Shown here: piece after piece, positions 43,247 through 53,492 of the stretch
How positions within the stretch are numbered: the first letter of the stretch is position 1
Layout: every line of letters begins with the position of its first letter
Origin: Acidobacteriota bacterium
Lineage (GTDB): Bacteria > Acidobacteriota > Blastocatellia > Pyrinomonadales > Pyrinomonadaceae
Direction: 5' to 3'
Length of the DNA: 64,000 nt
NCBI GenBank assembly: GCA_019639155.1
Contig: JAHBSJ010000003.1
Location: 216,521-280,520 of the forward strand
The notes under the pieces: generated by a model
Told to the model about the DNA's origin: nothing
The model's input: only the letters and a program-made list of their open reading frames with translations
The model's database searches: none
Made by a program: the position numbers and the translations under genes

Positions 43247-44542
43247 ATGGCAAGAAAAAAATTCCGATACAGTCAGCGTCCCGATTCTCCACAAGGTCAT
43301 TCGTTTTCTGAATATCTGCTCGATCAACCTGCTCAGCAGACAACCCGAACAGAGCTGCTGCGACTGATCCGCGGCGGTGAGGACACCCATCTCGAATTAA
43401 AGATCAAGCTCTCTAACAGCGAGCGCATAGCGCAGGGGATCGTCGCACTTGCCAATACTGACGGCGGCACCATTATATTCGGCGTTAGCGATCAACTCCG
43501 CATCGAAGGTGTCGGAAATCCGGAATGGGTGCAGCAGGAACTCGCACGCATATGCCGAGAAGATATCGTGCCGCCGCTTGTTCCTGTGATTGAGACAATA
43601 GCGTTCGACAGCGGAAAAAGGATCGTGGCCCTTGATGTCATAGGCAAACGCCGGCCCTACCGTACGCGTGATGGGCGGTTTTATATGCGTTTCGGCGCCG
43701 AAAAACGAGAGGTGGCACGCGATGAACTCTCTGCATGGCTTGATGAGGTCCGCCCGCTTTCGTTTGAGGACATTCCACTTCAAACGGTGACGGAGGCTGA
43801 TTTCGACGATTCTTTGTTGTGGAGCTTTGCTTCGGCATTTGACGAATCCGCGCCGAATATCAGCCTGTATCAGACCAGTGATTTTCTTCGAAAGGATCTG
43901 ATGCTCGCTATCGGCGGGACCGACGAGTTTTTCCCTACTGTCGCTGCAGTGATGCTATTTGCGAAAAACGATAGGGTCGCCGAATTGCTGCCGCGGTCAA
44001 ATGTTACGGTGGCGAGGTTCTCCGGCGAGAACGGTACAGCCCAGTTGATAGAGGCATTTGAAATAAAGGGGAATCTTCTTTCACAGTACGAAGCAATTTT
44101 GCATTTCGTCGGCCGATACGTCGATATGGCGAAAGAAAAGCCCAAACGTAAGCTCTTGCTTGTTTCAGATCCCGTCGCCAAGCCGCGCGGAACCTATCAT
44201 TACTATTCAGTTTCCGAGGGCGTGATAAATGCGTTGACACATCGCGACCTTGCGTTACGAGAGATCAGAACCCGGTTGAATATTTATGATAATTCCATTG
44301 AGATCATTAATCCGCGTCGGACGATCGGCTTCACACTTCCCGAAGGCCGTGCCGTCCGATACGGCATCAGCCGAAGGATAAATCCGCAGATGACGGCAAT
44401 ATTCAAACGCCGCGAATACGGCATCCACGCGCCGCAGGGAGGTATCCCGATGATCTTGAAGCAGTCCGGCCGCTTCTCAGGCAGGCGTCCCGAAGTTTAT
44501 ATTGCTAACGATGAGTTCAAGCTGAAGATATTCGCTGCATGA
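43247..44542 (+). CDS. AlbA-domain (Schlafen-like) protein, RecG-related ATP-binding type
   Basis: The 431-residue protein has an AlbA_2 domain (about 45-160): EDTHLELKIKLSNSERIAQG, then IVALANTDGGTIIFGVSD, and VVALDVIGKRRPYRTRDGRF. A middle and C-terminal region (YHYYSVSEGVINALTHRDLA, IYDNSIEIINPRRTIGF) matches the C-terminal HATPase-like half of the putative transcriptional regulator or ATP-dependent helicase-like family. It is usually annotated as a DNA- or RNA-associated regulator. The N-terminal 40 residues look unstructured. No toxin or restriction partner adjoins. Confidence 0.82.
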   Translation: MARKKFRYSQRPDSPQGHSFSEYLLDQPAQQTTRTELLRLIRGGEDTHLELKIKLSNSERIAQGIVALANTDGGTIIFGVSDQLRIEGVGNPEWVQQELARICREDIVPPLVPVIETIAFDSGKRIVALDVIGKRRPYRTRDGRFYMRFGAEKREVARDELSAWLDEVRPLSFEDIPLQTVTEADFDDSLLWSFASAFDESAPNISLYQTSDFLRKDLMLAIGGTDEFFPTVAAVMLFAKNDRVAELLPRSNVTVARFSGENGTAQLIEAFEIKGNLLSQYEAILHFVGRYVDMAKEKPKRKLLLVSDPVAKPRGTYHYYSVSEGVINALTHRDLALREIRTRLNIYDNSIEIINPRRTIGFTLPEGRAVRYGISRRINPQMTAIFKRREYGIHAPQGGIPMILKQSGRFSGRRPEVYIANDEFKLKIFAA

Positions 44543-44555
44543 ACCCGAATTACTG

Positions 44556-45512
44556 ATGCCGCCTGAAAACGTCAAAGTATCTGTCGTTATGCCGTGCTAC
44601 CGTGAAGCCGGGAACATTGCGGACGTGTTGAAAAAGGTCCGGAATGCTCTAGACTCAGCGGCTGGCAATTTTGAGATCATCGTGATCGATGACGGCTCGC
44701 CCGACGAAACGTGGAAGGTATTGACCGAATGCGGCGATGAGATCGCCGAGCTGAGGGCATATCGTCTGAGCAGAAATTTCGGTAAGGAGCTTGCGTTAAC
44801 AGCAGGTCTTGAAGCAGCTAAGGGCGATATCGTCATCGTAATGGACGGAGATGGCCAGCATCCGCCTGAATTGATAGCTGAAATGCTGCGTGTCTACCGC
44901 GAAGGCGGAGTGGACATCGTGGAGGCGACGAAGGTGGACCGCGGTAAAGAATCGTTGTTCAGCCGCATTTCTGCCGGTATTTTCTACCGGCTTTGGAACA
45001 AACTTTCGGGGTTTGAAATGCGAGGCGCGTCCGATTTCAAGCTGCTTAGCCGTAAAGCGGTCGATGCCTATCTGGCGATGGACGAACGTGCGGTCTTTTT
45101 TCGCGGGATGACCGCATGGCTCGGCTTCGAGCGGGCTCAAGTTCCGTTTGAGGTGGGTGAGAGAAAAGCAGGGGCCTCGAGCTGGTCAGTGCTCCGAAGA
45201 GTAAGGCTTGCCGTTGACGGCATATCAGGATTCTCGTCTCTGCCGCTTCAACTGGTGACGTTCGCCGGGCTTATTTTTCTGGCTTTCTCCATCATCTTCG
45301 CCGTTTACACGATCGTGCTGCAGATGACCGGCCGTTCGGTGAGCGGCTTCGCTACCGTAATTCTCTTACTGCTCGTGATCGGCAGCCTTCTGATGATCAG
45401 TCTCGGGATAATCGGCATTTATCTCGCCCGGATCTACGACGAAATTAAACACCGGCCGCGATATGTGATCGCGAGATCGATAGATAAGACGAAAGAAGAA
45501 AAGAATGTTTGA
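44556..45512 (+). CDS. Membrane-anchored family 2 glycosyltransferase (DPM/GtrB-like)
   Basis: The 318-residue protein has a GT2 catalytic domain: VVMPCYREAGNIADVL, IVIDDGSPDETW, and the metal site MDGDGQHPPELI. RAYRLSRNFGKELALTAGLE is typical of polyprenyl-phosphate mannosyl- or glucosyltransferases. Two C-terminal membrane spans lie at about 225-250 and 262-290, ahead of a cytoplasmic LARIYDEIKHRPRYVI tail. It most likely charges undecaprenyl phosphate with a sugar. The following methyltransferase gene overlaps its end by 8 bases. Confidence 0.92.
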   Translation: MPPENVKVSVVMPCYREAGNIADVLKKVRNALDSAAGNFEIIVIDDGSPDETWKVLTECGDEIAELRAYRLSRNFGKELALTAGLEAAKGDIVIVMDGDGQHPPELIAEMLRVYREGGVDIVEATKVDRGKESLFSRISAGIFYRLWNKLSGFEMRGASDFKLLSRKAVDAYLAMDERAVFFRGMTAWLGFERAQVPFEVGERKAGASSWSVLRRVRLAVDGISGFSSLPLQLVTFAGLIFLAFSIIFAVYTIVLQMTGRSVSGFATVILLLLVIGSLLMISLGIIGIYLARIYDEIKHRPRYVIARSIDKTKEEKNV

Positions 45513-46221
45513 GAATTTCCCTAAGAAACGGCCGCCGCTGCCTGCGGAATACCAAGAGATCTACGACGCCCATTACAAAGAAAACCGCGAAGGCGGTTCG
45601 AATGCCGCAGGCCTTGCTCAGAAACTAGAGCGGTGGATGCACAGGTGCGTTGCCGCAGACACAAAGGCAGAGCACGTCCCCGCGACGCTCGAGGTCGGCG
45701 GTGGAACGCTGAATCACCTGGAACACGAACCCAACACTAGTGTTTACGACGTTGTTGAGCCTTTTCGTTATTTGTATGAGTCGTCACCTTTACGCTCGCG
45801 AGTTCGAAAGTTCTATGACGATATTCGCGAGATACCCGCAGAAACGAAATACGGCCGTATTGTTTCAATTGCGACGTTCGAACATATAGAAGATCTGCCT
45901 TCGGTCGTTGCTCGATGCGGGCTGCTGATCGAAGCCGGCGGATCGCTCCGGGTCGCGATACCGAGCGAAGGGACGATATTGTGGAAACTCGGTTATACAC
46001 TCACGACCGGTGCCGAATTCAAGAAGCGGTACGGACTCGACTACGAGGTGCTGATGAAGCACGAGCACGTAAACACGGCGCGAGAGATAGAGGAAGTGCT
46101 TCGCTATTTCTTTTCTGACGTAAAGCGAAAGGTTTTCGGTGTTGCCGCCGGGCTTTCGATCTATCAGTATTTCGAATGCCGCGACCCAGATCTCGTCCGC
46201 TGCCGAGATCATAAGAACTAA
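45505..46221 (+). CDS. SAM-dependent methyltransferase coupled to the glycosyltransferase
   Basis: The 238-residue protein has a class I methyltransferase core: ATLEVGGGTLNHLEHEPN (motif I), VVEPFRYLYESSPL, and GRIVSIATFEHIEDLPSVVA with the motif IV and V region. The opening PPLPAEYQEIYDAHYKENRE suggests a member of the group that acts on lipid-linked or capsular sugars. It overlaps the preceding GT2 gene by 8 bases, so the two products likely act on the same cell-surface glycan or lipid. The substrate is not identifiable. Confidence 0.82.
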   Translation: MFENFPKKRPPLPAEYQEIYDAHYKENREGGSNAAGLAQKLERWMHRCVAADTKAEHVPATLEVGGGTLNHLEHEPNTSVYDVVEPFRYLYESSPLRSRVRKFYDDIREIPAETKYGRIVSIATFEHIEDLPSVVARCGLLIEAGGSLRVAIPSEGTILWKLGYTLTTGAEFKKRYGLDYEVLMKHEHVNTAREIEEVLRYFFSDVKRKVFGVAAGLSIYQYFECRDPDLVRCRDHKN

Positions 46222-49200
46222 CTACCTTTGCGGAGATGTCGCCGCCGCTGGAACGACGGACAGATTTGCTCCGCCGGTATTTAGTACGATCAGATTGCCG
46301 CCCTCTCTTTCAGGAAGAAAAGCAAGTGATGTCGGGTTCTTCAATTGCCCGCCTGATGAGACAGATACTGCTCCTGCCGTCAGATTTCCGTCCAGGTCGT
46401 AAATGAACACTTGATCTTTCCAGCCGTTCGATACGTATAGCAGATTCCTCTTTTCATCAACAGCGACGTCAGGGAAGTTCCAAACGAATTTTTCCCACGC
46501 CGGCACTTCCCATTGGCGGATGAACTTTCCGTCCAAGTCAAACACCTGGATTCTTCCGTTCCCATTGTCGGCGACGTAGATATTGCCGCCTCCGATCGCG
46601 ATGCCCGTCGACTCCACAAATTGGCCTTCGCCCTCTCCGCGCGTTCCCCATTGAGCAAAAGCCTCCTTTATAGGATCAAATCGAACGATACGTGTTCTGC
46701 CTTGATCGACTATGTAAAGGCTGCCGTTAGCCGCTATAGCGATATCACGCGGGCCATAAAAATCCATCTCCGGCGGTCCGCTCCACTCTTTTTCAAATTC
46801 TCCCTTTGCGTTGAACTTCAGTAGTTTATTACGTGCCGCGTCAGCAGTGAAAATATTACCCTTCGCGTCAACGGCGACGCCGTTCGGCTCGCGCAGACGG
46901 CCGGGTTCGTCACCCGCATCGCCGAGGTCGAGCAGGAAATTGCCCTTAGCGTCGAATTTCTGAATCCGTGAATTTCCTGTATCGGCCACATAAATATTCC
47001 CCGCTGCGTCAACGGTCATCCCGCGGGGCCGAATGAACTGCCCGCCGCCGCGGCCTTCGCCGCCGGCAAAGGCATTTGCGGCAGGAGGCATCGGCTCTGA
47101 TCCTTTAGGGTTTGCCGAGCTGACGGCCAAGCTGAAATTGACCTGCGAGGCATCTTTAGGAACCTCGTAAATGGTCAGTTTGCCGTACTTGTTCTCGACA
47201 TCGTTATAAACGGCCTTGAACATTATCGTAAAGGTCGACTCGTTCAAATTCGGAGTGAAATCGCTTCGGCGAAGCTGATCATCAATTGCGACATAATCGA
47301 TGTCATGATCGCGAAGTAGCTGGTACAACGTACGGGGATCGCGTTCGCTGAACATTTTTTTGTACACGGTGTCGCGTTCACCGACCGGATAACCCGCTCC
47401 CCATGAATAATACGGATGGCCATGGAACAATCGACGCCCGGCGACGAGAATTCCGTGGTTGACATATCGGAAGCTCACAAATCTGGAACGCGGATCCGTA
47501 TTTTCCTTTACCCATTCGACCAGTGGATCGTCCTTGTAGGGAAGGAACATCCAAAAGCTGTTCTTTATCGGGAAAGCATCGGCAACGCCGCCGAAAACTA
47601 TTACGGCACAAAGTAACAGTGCGACCGCTCTTCCGACCACGGCAGCAGCTTTGTTACTCAAGCGCCATAAAAACACGATGCCAGAAGCCGCGAACATATT
47701 CGCGAAGATCAGCCAAACATTTAGGAATTTGTGGTTGGTGAGTGCTTCGGCGCTGAACTGAAGAAAGAAAGTAATAAAGACAAGCGGCAATACGGCCAGA
47801 AATATCTTTCTCTGGAACCACGTCGCAACTATCAGGCCGACAATTATCAATGGCCATTTGAGAGCGAACGTATACGCCATGTATTCGACCGCGGCCCAAT
47901 AGGTTGGCGGCACCAAGGTGTAGCCGAAATTGAACAGCCTTACGCCGGTGTCAGGCAGGTCGCCGCCTTTCAGATACAAAACCTGCGGCAACGAAAAGAT
48001 TCCCGTGACGACCGCCATAGCGATAAGCTGAAGGCGATTTGGAAATAAGAGGAAGCAAACACCAAGTATGACGAACGCCGAAACGAAGATCGCCGAATTC
48101 CACATCGGAATAAGCCCAAGCAGCAAACTGCAGAGCAGATACGGCGGCAAGGTGGCGGCAAATGCCTGCCAGTCAAACGGCTGTTTCGGTTCGCGTGCGA
48201 TCGCATCGATCTCAGTATTACCGGGTGTATCGTCATCGCCGGCAATTTCGCTTTCGTCGTCATCGGATGGGTTCTCCGATTCGGGATCTTCAATTTCGGC
48301 ATTATCTGCCTCTTCTGCGACGTCGATAAAAAACTCGTTCAGACCCGTCGCACTTGCTTCACTCGAGGCAGCGGTATTGAGTTCCCGGATCTCCTCGTCT
48401 TCATCGACCTCAGAGTTTGTATCGGCGGTCTCGAACACTTCGTCGGTGTCTGTCGATCCCGCGTTATCTGAAGCGGCCTCGGTCATGACCGGCTGCAACC
48501 TGTCTTTGTATCGGATCGCGAGAAAGCACAAAACTATCAGAAGCAGACCGATAGAACTCGTCAGATGCCGTTGATTTACATACACGACCTGCGACCATAC
48601 GCCCCAAGCTTCGCCGCGATAGGGAAATCCGGAGTTAAGGAAATCACGCATTGCAGGGATAGCGGATAGTGCGTCCCAAAAAGTCTCCTTTGAGGTCAAA
48701 TACGTGATGATCGACCACGAACCATGAAAGAAAAATAATCCCGCCGCGATCCTGCCGACTGCCTTTGACGAGAAGACGATGCTGCCGAACGCCATTATCA
48801 ATGCAAGCATCGAAACCCAAGACAAAATGCTTAGAATGTTGTTCGATAGTGCCGGATTAAGGCCGAGATATTCCAAATTGCCTGCGAGGAAATAGAACAA
48901 AAAGTGATAGCGTATGCGGTCGCCCGAGAAATGCGGATATTCGGTCGGGAAATTATGCCCGAGAGCGAAGCTCTGCATTATCGATATGTTCGAGCCGAAA
49001 TCACTCCATTGGTGATGAGCGATCTTTAGTTTTCCGTCGCCAAAACTGAACGTAATGAAGACCAACCATGTAACGACGATCAGAAAAACGCCTAGTATCG
49101 CCCAATCCCATTTATCGTCGTGAAGAGGAACACTCTCTTCTGAGACCTCGGGGGCGTCGTATTCGTGATTCAGCAAGAACGCGATGCCCGCCAAGGCGAT

Positions 49201-49407
49201 ACCGGCGAAAAGCAGATTGCCCCAAAGCATCGGTGAATTTGTGGAAGAGAAAAGCCACGCCGAAACATAGGTGCCCCAGGCGGCTATCAGCATACCGCTT
49301 AGGGTCGCAGTTGCGAGACGCTGCGGTATCGATACAAAAGGAAACAGCCGGCGGCAAATTAGGTCGCCGAGGACGATGAACAATATCAGATAAATTATCG
49401 CAAGCAC
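46222..49407 (-). CDS. Polytopic membrane protein (DUF2298-like) fused to an NHL propeller
   Basis: The 1061-residue protein has a multi-span N-terminal part with the DUF2298-like pattern HHQWSDFGSNISIMQSFALG, then HNFPTEYPHFSGDRIRYHFL, typical of archaeal and Chloroflexi-type membrane glycosyltransferases. An acidic, Ser/Thr-rich insert (about 300-410) interrupts the membrane part and is probably disordered. Residues about 780-1050 form NHL repeats (GGQFIRPRGMTVDAAGNIYV, FIRQWEVPAWEKFVWNFPDV). The start is GTG 49407. Cell-surface glycan or polymer handling is inferred; catalytic function is unproven. Confidence 0.8.
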   Translation of the reverse strand: MLAIIYLILFIVLGDLICRRLFPFVSIPQRLATATLSGMLIAAWGTYVSAWLFSSTNSPMLWGNLLFAGIALAGIAFLLNHEYDAPEVSEESVPLHDDKWDWAILGVFLIVVTWLVFITFSFGDGKLKIAHHQWSDFGSNISIMQSFALGHNFPTEYPHFSGDRIRYHFLFYFLAGNLEYLGLNPALSNNILSILSWVSMLALIMAFGSIVFSSKAVGRIAAGLFFFHGSWSIITYLTSKETFWDALSAIPAMRDFLNSGFPYRGEAWGVWSQVVYVNQRHLTSSIGLLLIVLCFLAIRYKDRLQPVMTEAASDNAGSTDTDEVFETADTNSEVDEDEEIRELNTAASSEASATGLNEFFIDVAEEADNAEIEDPESENPSDDDESEIAGDDDTPGNTEIDAIAREPKQPFDWQAFAATLPPYLLCSLLLGLIPMWNSAIFVSAFVILGVCFLLFPNRLQLIAMAVVTGIFSLPQVLYLKGGDLPDTGVRLFNFGYTLVPPTYWAAVEYMAYTFALKWPLIIVGLIVATWFQRKIFLAVLPLVFITFFLQFSAEALTNHKFLNVWLIFANMFAASGIVFLWRLSNKAAAVVGRAVALLLCAVIVFGGVADAFPIKNSFWMFLPYKDDPLVEWVKENTDPRSRFVSFRYVNHGILVAGRRLFHGHPYYSWGAGYPVGERDTVYKKMFSERDPRTLYQLLRDHDIDYVAIDDQLRRSDFTPNLNESTFTIMFKAVYNDVENKYGKLTIYEVPKDASQVNFSLAVSSANPKGSEPMPPAANAFAGGEGRGGGQFIRPRGMTVDAAGNIYVADTGNSRIQKFDAKGNFLLDLGDAGDEPGRLREPNGVAVDAKGNIFTADAARNKLLKFNAKGEFEKEWSGPPEMDFYGPRDIAIAANGSLYIVDQGRTRIVRFDPIKEAFAQWGTRGEGEGQFVESTGIAIGGGNIYVADNGNGRIQVFDLDGKFIRQWEVPAWEKFVWNFPDVAVDEKRNLLYVSNGWKDQVFIYDLDGNLTAGAVSVSSGGQLKNPTSLAFLPEREGGNLIVLNTGGANLSVVPAAATSPQR

Positions 49408-49553
49408 GTATTCGGTGGAATTGCCTAAGTTCTTCAGTTACTCCAAAGAAGATACCAAATACAAAGCCTTTTCCGATAATCGGCGTACCCAAATGGTCAT
49501 TGTGCGTTGGCCTGATTTCACGAATTTGGGTGGACGAAATACAATTGGAAGCA

Positions 49554-49859
49554 ATGCCGATACTGAAGAAACGTGAGATCGAGAACCTGGAACAGATGAC
49601 CACGGAAGAGTTGGAGACGTTTCTCGAAAGTCTTCCAGCTGGGCAAGCAACGATCAGCTATCTGCTGGATTTTGTCGAGGACGAGCTGTATGAGAACGCA
49701 TGCAATCACAGCTTGCAATATTCAATGCGGTTCATGATGGACAATGGCCTGGATTTCGGTAAAGTAACAAGTTGGCTGAACAACAACGGCGGCTATTGCG
49801 ACTGCAAGGTGATGGAACAGATCGCGCCGGTTTGGCGAAGAAAATTCGGCGATGATTGA
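49554..49859 (+). CDS. DUF2695 family protein
   Basis: The 101-residue protein matches DUF2695, ending in the hallmark NNNGGYCDCKVMEQIAPVWR. A helical N-terminal part (NLEQMTTEELETFLESLPAG) precedes it, followed by DELYENACNHSLQYSMRFMM. The start at 49554 was chosen because TTGGAAGCA lies just before it; an upstream in-frame ATG at 49500 adds residues that do not fit. The Cys-rich C-terminus may bind metal. The function is unknown. Confidence 0.82.
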   Translation: MPILKKREIENLEQMTTEELETFLESLPAGQATISYLLDFVEDELYENACNHSLQYSMRFMMDNGLDFGKVTSWLNNNGGYCDCKVMEQIAPVWRRKFGDD

Positions 49860-49874
49860 GGAAACAAAACCCTT

Positions 49875-50399
49875 ATGAAAATACTCACAGCATTGATTTT
49901 GCTTACGTTGGCGGTCTCGGCTTTTGGGCAGTCTGCGAACACGACAAAGATAAAGGTGTTTTTCCTGAATGAGAAGGACGATCCGAATATCGAGGACTGT
50001 ACCGCCGTCAAACCGACGTTCAGAGAAATTCCAAAGACTGCGGGAATTGCCCGTGCAGCTCTGCTGGAACTATTTAAAGGCGTAAATGCCGACGAAAAAG
50101 CGAAAGGCTTCGTTTCGTTCGACCCGGAAAGCACTTCAGGCATTTTAAAAGGGCTTAACATCAAGAACCGCGTCGCCTTCGTGAATTTTGACGATATCGT
50201 TTACGAAAAGCTCGGAAATGCGACTACAAGCTGTGGCAGCGGTTTCTTCACAAGTATCGAGAAGACATTGAAGCAATTTCCTTCGATCAGGAAAGTCGTC
50301 TATGCCGTCGAGGGAGACACTGACGGATTCTATGAATGGGTACAGGTCGGCGAATGCCCGCATGGGAAAAGGCTTTGCTCGAAAGCCAATTTTCGTTAG
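49875..50399 (+). CDS. Exported GerMN-domain protein
   Basis: The 174-residue product has a signal peptide (MKILTALILLTLAVSAFG) and a GerMN domain: KIKVFFLNEKDDP, AARALLELFKGV-type helix (IARAALLELFKGVNADEKAK), then STSGILKGLNIKNRVAFVNF and SIEKTLKQFPSIRKVVYAVE. In Bacillus GerM acts in spore envelope biology, but the domain is widespread in non-sporulating bacteria, where it may bind peptidoglycan or lipid. It lies 15 bases after the DUF2695 gene, and its end adjoins uvrA. Confidence 0.85.
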   Translation: MKILTALILLTLAVSAFGQSANTTKIKVFFLNEKDDPNIEDCTAVKPTFREIPKTAGIARAALLELFKGVNADEKAKGFVSFDPESTSGILKGLNIKNRVAFVNFDDIVYEKLGNATTSCGSGFFTSIEKTLKQFPSIRKVVYAVEGDTDGFYEWVQVGECPHGKRLCSKANFR

Positions 50400-50400
50400 A

Positions 50401-53226
50401 TCACCTTAGAACTTCTTTCAGAAAATGTCCCGTATGCGATGCGGGCTCGTTTGCGATCTTCTCAGGAGGGCCGATAGCTACCAGCTCACCGCCGCCTATG
50501 CCGCCTTCCGGGCCGAGGTCGATGACCCAGTCCGCTGTCTTTATTACGTCCAAATTATGCTCAATTACGACGAGGCTTGCTCCGTTATCGAGCAATGCGC
50601 GAAATGCAGAGAGCAATTTGTTTATGTCGTCGAAATGAAGCCCCGTCGTGGGTTCGTCGAAGATGAAAAGCGTATTCGCTTTCCCGGTCTGAGCCATGTG
50701 CGCCGCGAGTTTTACACGCTGTGCCTCGCCGCCGGAAAGCGTGGTCGCCGACTGGCCCAGACGCAGGTAACCGAGTCCGACCACATCGAGCAGCTTCAGC
50801 CGCGACTGCAGTTTCTTTGAGTCTTTAAAGAAAACGATCGCTTCGCGGACCGTCAGGTCCAAAGCTTCGGCAATGTTCTTTCCCTTATATCTTACGTTTA
50901 GAATATCTTCGCGAAAACGTGTGCCGCGGCAGTCATCGCATGTTAGTTCGACATCGGCAAGGAACTGCATTTCGACCGTCACTATCCCGCTACCCTGACA
51001 CACCTCGCAGCGTCCACCGGGTACATTGAAAGAAAAATGCGACGCTGTAAACCCTTTTGCCTTTGCGGCCTGTGTACCTGCAAAGACCTCACGGATCACA
51101 TCATAGGCTTTCACGTAAGTGACCGGATTCGAACGCGGTGTCCTCCCAATAGGTGACTGGTCAACCAGGATGATATCGTCTATCAAATTGCCGCAAGCTA
51201 TTTCTTTGAATAACCCGACGCGGCCGGTCCATTCGCCGCGCTGTTTTTTCAGCCCCGCGTAAAGAATGTCATGGACAAGGGTCGATTTTCCGGAACCCGA
51301 AACGCCCGTAATGCAGGTCAATAGCCCGAGAGGAATATCGACATCCACGTTTTTCAAGTTATGCTCACGGGCGCCGGTAATGCGTATCTTTTCTTTGCCG
51401 GGCTTTCGTCGGGATTGCGGCACTTTGACGCTCATCTCGCCTCGGAGATACTTGCCGGTCAACGAATCATGGGACTTCAATAATTCCGCTTTGTTGCCTT
51501 CGAAAACAACCGTACCACCAAGTTCACCAGCCAGCGGGCCGATGTCGATGATGTGGTCGGCGGCATTCATCGTGTCGATGTCGTGTTCGACGATAAGCAG
51601 GGTATTGCCGATGTCGCGCAGGCCTTCCAGAATTCGGATCAATCGCGTGTTATCACGCGGGTGAAGACCGATGCTCGGCTCGTCGAGGACGTAGAGCGTC
51701 CCTACAAGCAGCGAGCCGAGATTCGTCGCAAGTTGAATTCGCTGTGCTTCGCCCCCGGAAAGGGTTGATGCCAACCGGTTTAGCGTAAGATAATCGAGCC
51801 CGACATCAACCATAAATCTCAGGCGGCGGCGTATTTCAAGAAGCAGCTTTTCGGCGATCTTTGCTCTCTCCGTGTCAAACTCCAAGCTGTCAAAGAATCC
51901 GGCCGCATCGGTGATCGACATCTCCAAGATTTCCGATAAAGAACGACCGCCGACCTTGACGTCGCGGGCCTCGCGACGCAAACGCGACCCGCCGCAATCG
52001 GGACATTTCGTATAGCCGCGGTATTTGGCAAGGAAAACGCGGACGTGGAGTTTGTATTTCTTAGTATCAAGCCACTCGAAAAAGCCTTTTACACCACGCC
52101 AACCGTTGTCGCCGTCGATGATCCAACGCTGCTGAAAGTCCGGGAGATCTGCGAACGCAGCTTTCGTGTCGATGCCGACGGACGCTGCATATTTCAGGAG
52201 TTCTTTCTGTGCCCAATCATGCTGTGGACGAGTAAAAGGCTCGATGGCACCTTCATAGATCGATCTGAGCCGATCAGGGATGACGAGGCCATAATCAACG
52301 CCGATGGTATTCCCGAATCCCTGACACGTCGGACACGCACCATATGGCGAATTGAAACTGAATAACTGCGGTTCGGGCTCGTCGTATTGTGTGCCGTCGT
52401 TCTTGCACAGAAAACGGTCAGAAAAGCGCAACTGACTGTGACCGTCTGCCGTGAAGATCACTGCTTCATGGCCTTCACGGAAGCACATCTCGAGAGAATC
52501 GACCAGACGCTGGCGAATGTCGGGTGATGCCTTTAACCGGTCAACAAGGACATACGTCTCGTTGAGATCACTGAAAGCGTAATCCTCAGGTTTGGCGAGT
52601 TCTATCGTCTCGCCGCCACGGTAAAGCCGCGAAAAGCCCTGCTGCAATAACGATATCAGAGCGGCCTGAACGCTTAATCCCGCAGTGCTTTTCTTCGGCC
52701 GCTGCTTCACGGCAGGTTCCGCGATGTGGATCGGAAAGAGCACGTAGAAACGCGTTCCTTCGGCCAATCTCGCCAGCGTATCCTCTGCGGCCGATTCCGG
52801 CGAATCCTTTTTCACTTCTTGGCCGCACTGATAACAGATCGTCGTGCCGGCACGCGAATACAGCAGCCGCAGGTAATCGTAAATTTCTGTTTGGGTCGCG
52901 ACGGTTGAGCGCGGATTACGAGTTGAATTCTTCTGCCGTATCGCGATCGCCGGCGCAAGTCCGGTTATCTCGTCCACATCCGGCTTATCCATCCGTTCCA
53001 GAAACTGGCGTGCATAGGCTGACAGAGATTCGACGTATCGGCGTTGGCCTTCGGCATAGACGGTGTCAAAGGCAAGGCTGGATTTTCCCGAGCCGGAAAC
53101 GCCAGTAACAACCGTTAAGCTGTTGAAAGGAATGGAAACGCTGATGTTCTGGAGGTTGTGGACGCGAGCGCCGTTGACAGTAATAGACGAGGACAATTTG
53201 AGAGCAGAACGCATAGCTGTCGACAT
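50401..53226 (-). CDS. uvrA: Excinuclease ABC subunit A
   Basis: The 941-residue ATPase recognises DNA damage and loads UvrB in nucleotide excision repair. Two ABC cassettes are present, each with a Walker A ([26 protein letters not shown]) and ABC signature ([24 protein letters not shown]). Zinc modules CPDCGGSR and [10 protein letters not shown] are present, but the first insertion module reads CKNDG where many UvrA have CxxC. The start is ambiguous between ATG 53226 and ATG 53214. Length is typical. Confidence 0.95.
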   Translation of the reverse strand: MSTAMRSALKLSSSITVNGARVHNLQNISVSIPFNSLTVVTGVSGSGKSSLAFDTVYAEGQRRYVESLSAYARQFLERMDKPDVDEITGLAPAIAIRQKNSTRNPRSTVATQTEIYDYLRLLYSRAGTTICYQCGQEVKKDSPESAAEDTLARLAEGTRFYVLFPIHIAEPAVKQRPKKSTAGLSVQAALISLLQQGFSRLYRGGETIELAKPEDYAFSDLNETYVLVDRLKASPDIRQRLVDSLEMCFREGHEAVIFTADGHSQLRFSDRFLCKNDGTQYDEPEPQLFSFNSPYGACPTCQGFGNTIGVDYGLVIPDRLRSIYEGAIEPFTRPQHDWAQKELLKYAASVGIDTKAAFADLPDFQQRWIIDGDNGWRGVKGFFEWLDTKKYKLHVRVFLAKYRGYTKCPDCGGSRLRREARDVKVGGRSLSEILEMSITDAAGFFDSLEFDTERAKIAEKLLLEIRRRLRFMVDVGLDYLTLNRLASTLSGGEAQRIQLATNLGSLLVGTLYVLDEPSIGLHPRDNTRLIRILEGLRDIGNTLLIVEHDIDTMNAADHIIDIGPLAGELGGTVVFEGNKAELLKSHDSLTGKYLRGEMSVKVPQSRRKPGKEKIRITGAREHNLKNVDVDIPLGLLTCITGVSGSGKSTLVHDILYAGLKKQRGEWTGRVGLFKEIACGNLIDDIILVDQSPIGRTPRSNPVTYVKAYDVIREVFAGTQAAKAKGFTASHFSFNVPGGRCEVCQGSGIVTVEMQFLADVELTCDDCRGTRFREDILNVRYKGKNIAEALDLTVREAIVFFKDSKKLQSRLKLLDVVGLGYLRLGQSATTLSGGEAQRVKLAAHMAQTGKANTLFIFDEPTTGLHFDDINKLLSAFRALLDNGASLVVIEHNLDVIKTADWVIDLGPEGGIGGGELVAIGPPEKIANEPASHTGHFLKEVLR

Positions 53227-53303
53227 CTTCCGATGCGGAAACCTACATCGTATCACGGGTGTTCGAGGATCGTCGAAAAGAGCGAAATATCTGCTACGAT
53301 GAC

Positions 53304-53332
53304 TTGACGTAAGTTATTGCAAAAACAATAAT
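53304..53332 (+). promoter_or_regulatory. Sigma-70-type promoter for the PqqD-like fusion gene
   Basis: TTGACG (53304-53309) and AATAAT (53327-53332) are 17 bases apart, each one mismatch from consensus. A palindromic TTATTG/CAATAA pair (53314-53319, 53326-53331) falls between and over the -10 element, so a regulator could sit there. The leader before the ATG is about 150 bases with no other feature I recognise. Confidence 0.65.
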
Positions 53333-53492
53333 TTACATACTGGCTTTAGAACCCTGCGTTCTTGGGTCACTGTTGCGTTTGCGGCCGCAAGCCAACAGAT
53401 ATCGGTTCTCCTTCGTGTGTCCTCCCCGACCCAATCCGATATCGCAATCCGTAAATTAGTAACTTGATTTTTCATATGGGAGAAGTGTGTTT

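Noticed and set aside
42999..43367. 122-codon + frame and 74-codon - frame in the folK/AlbA gap
   Set aside because: Both overlap the ends of real genes, lack ribosome-binding sites and have no recognisable sequence. The 230-base gap itself shows no feature I can name.
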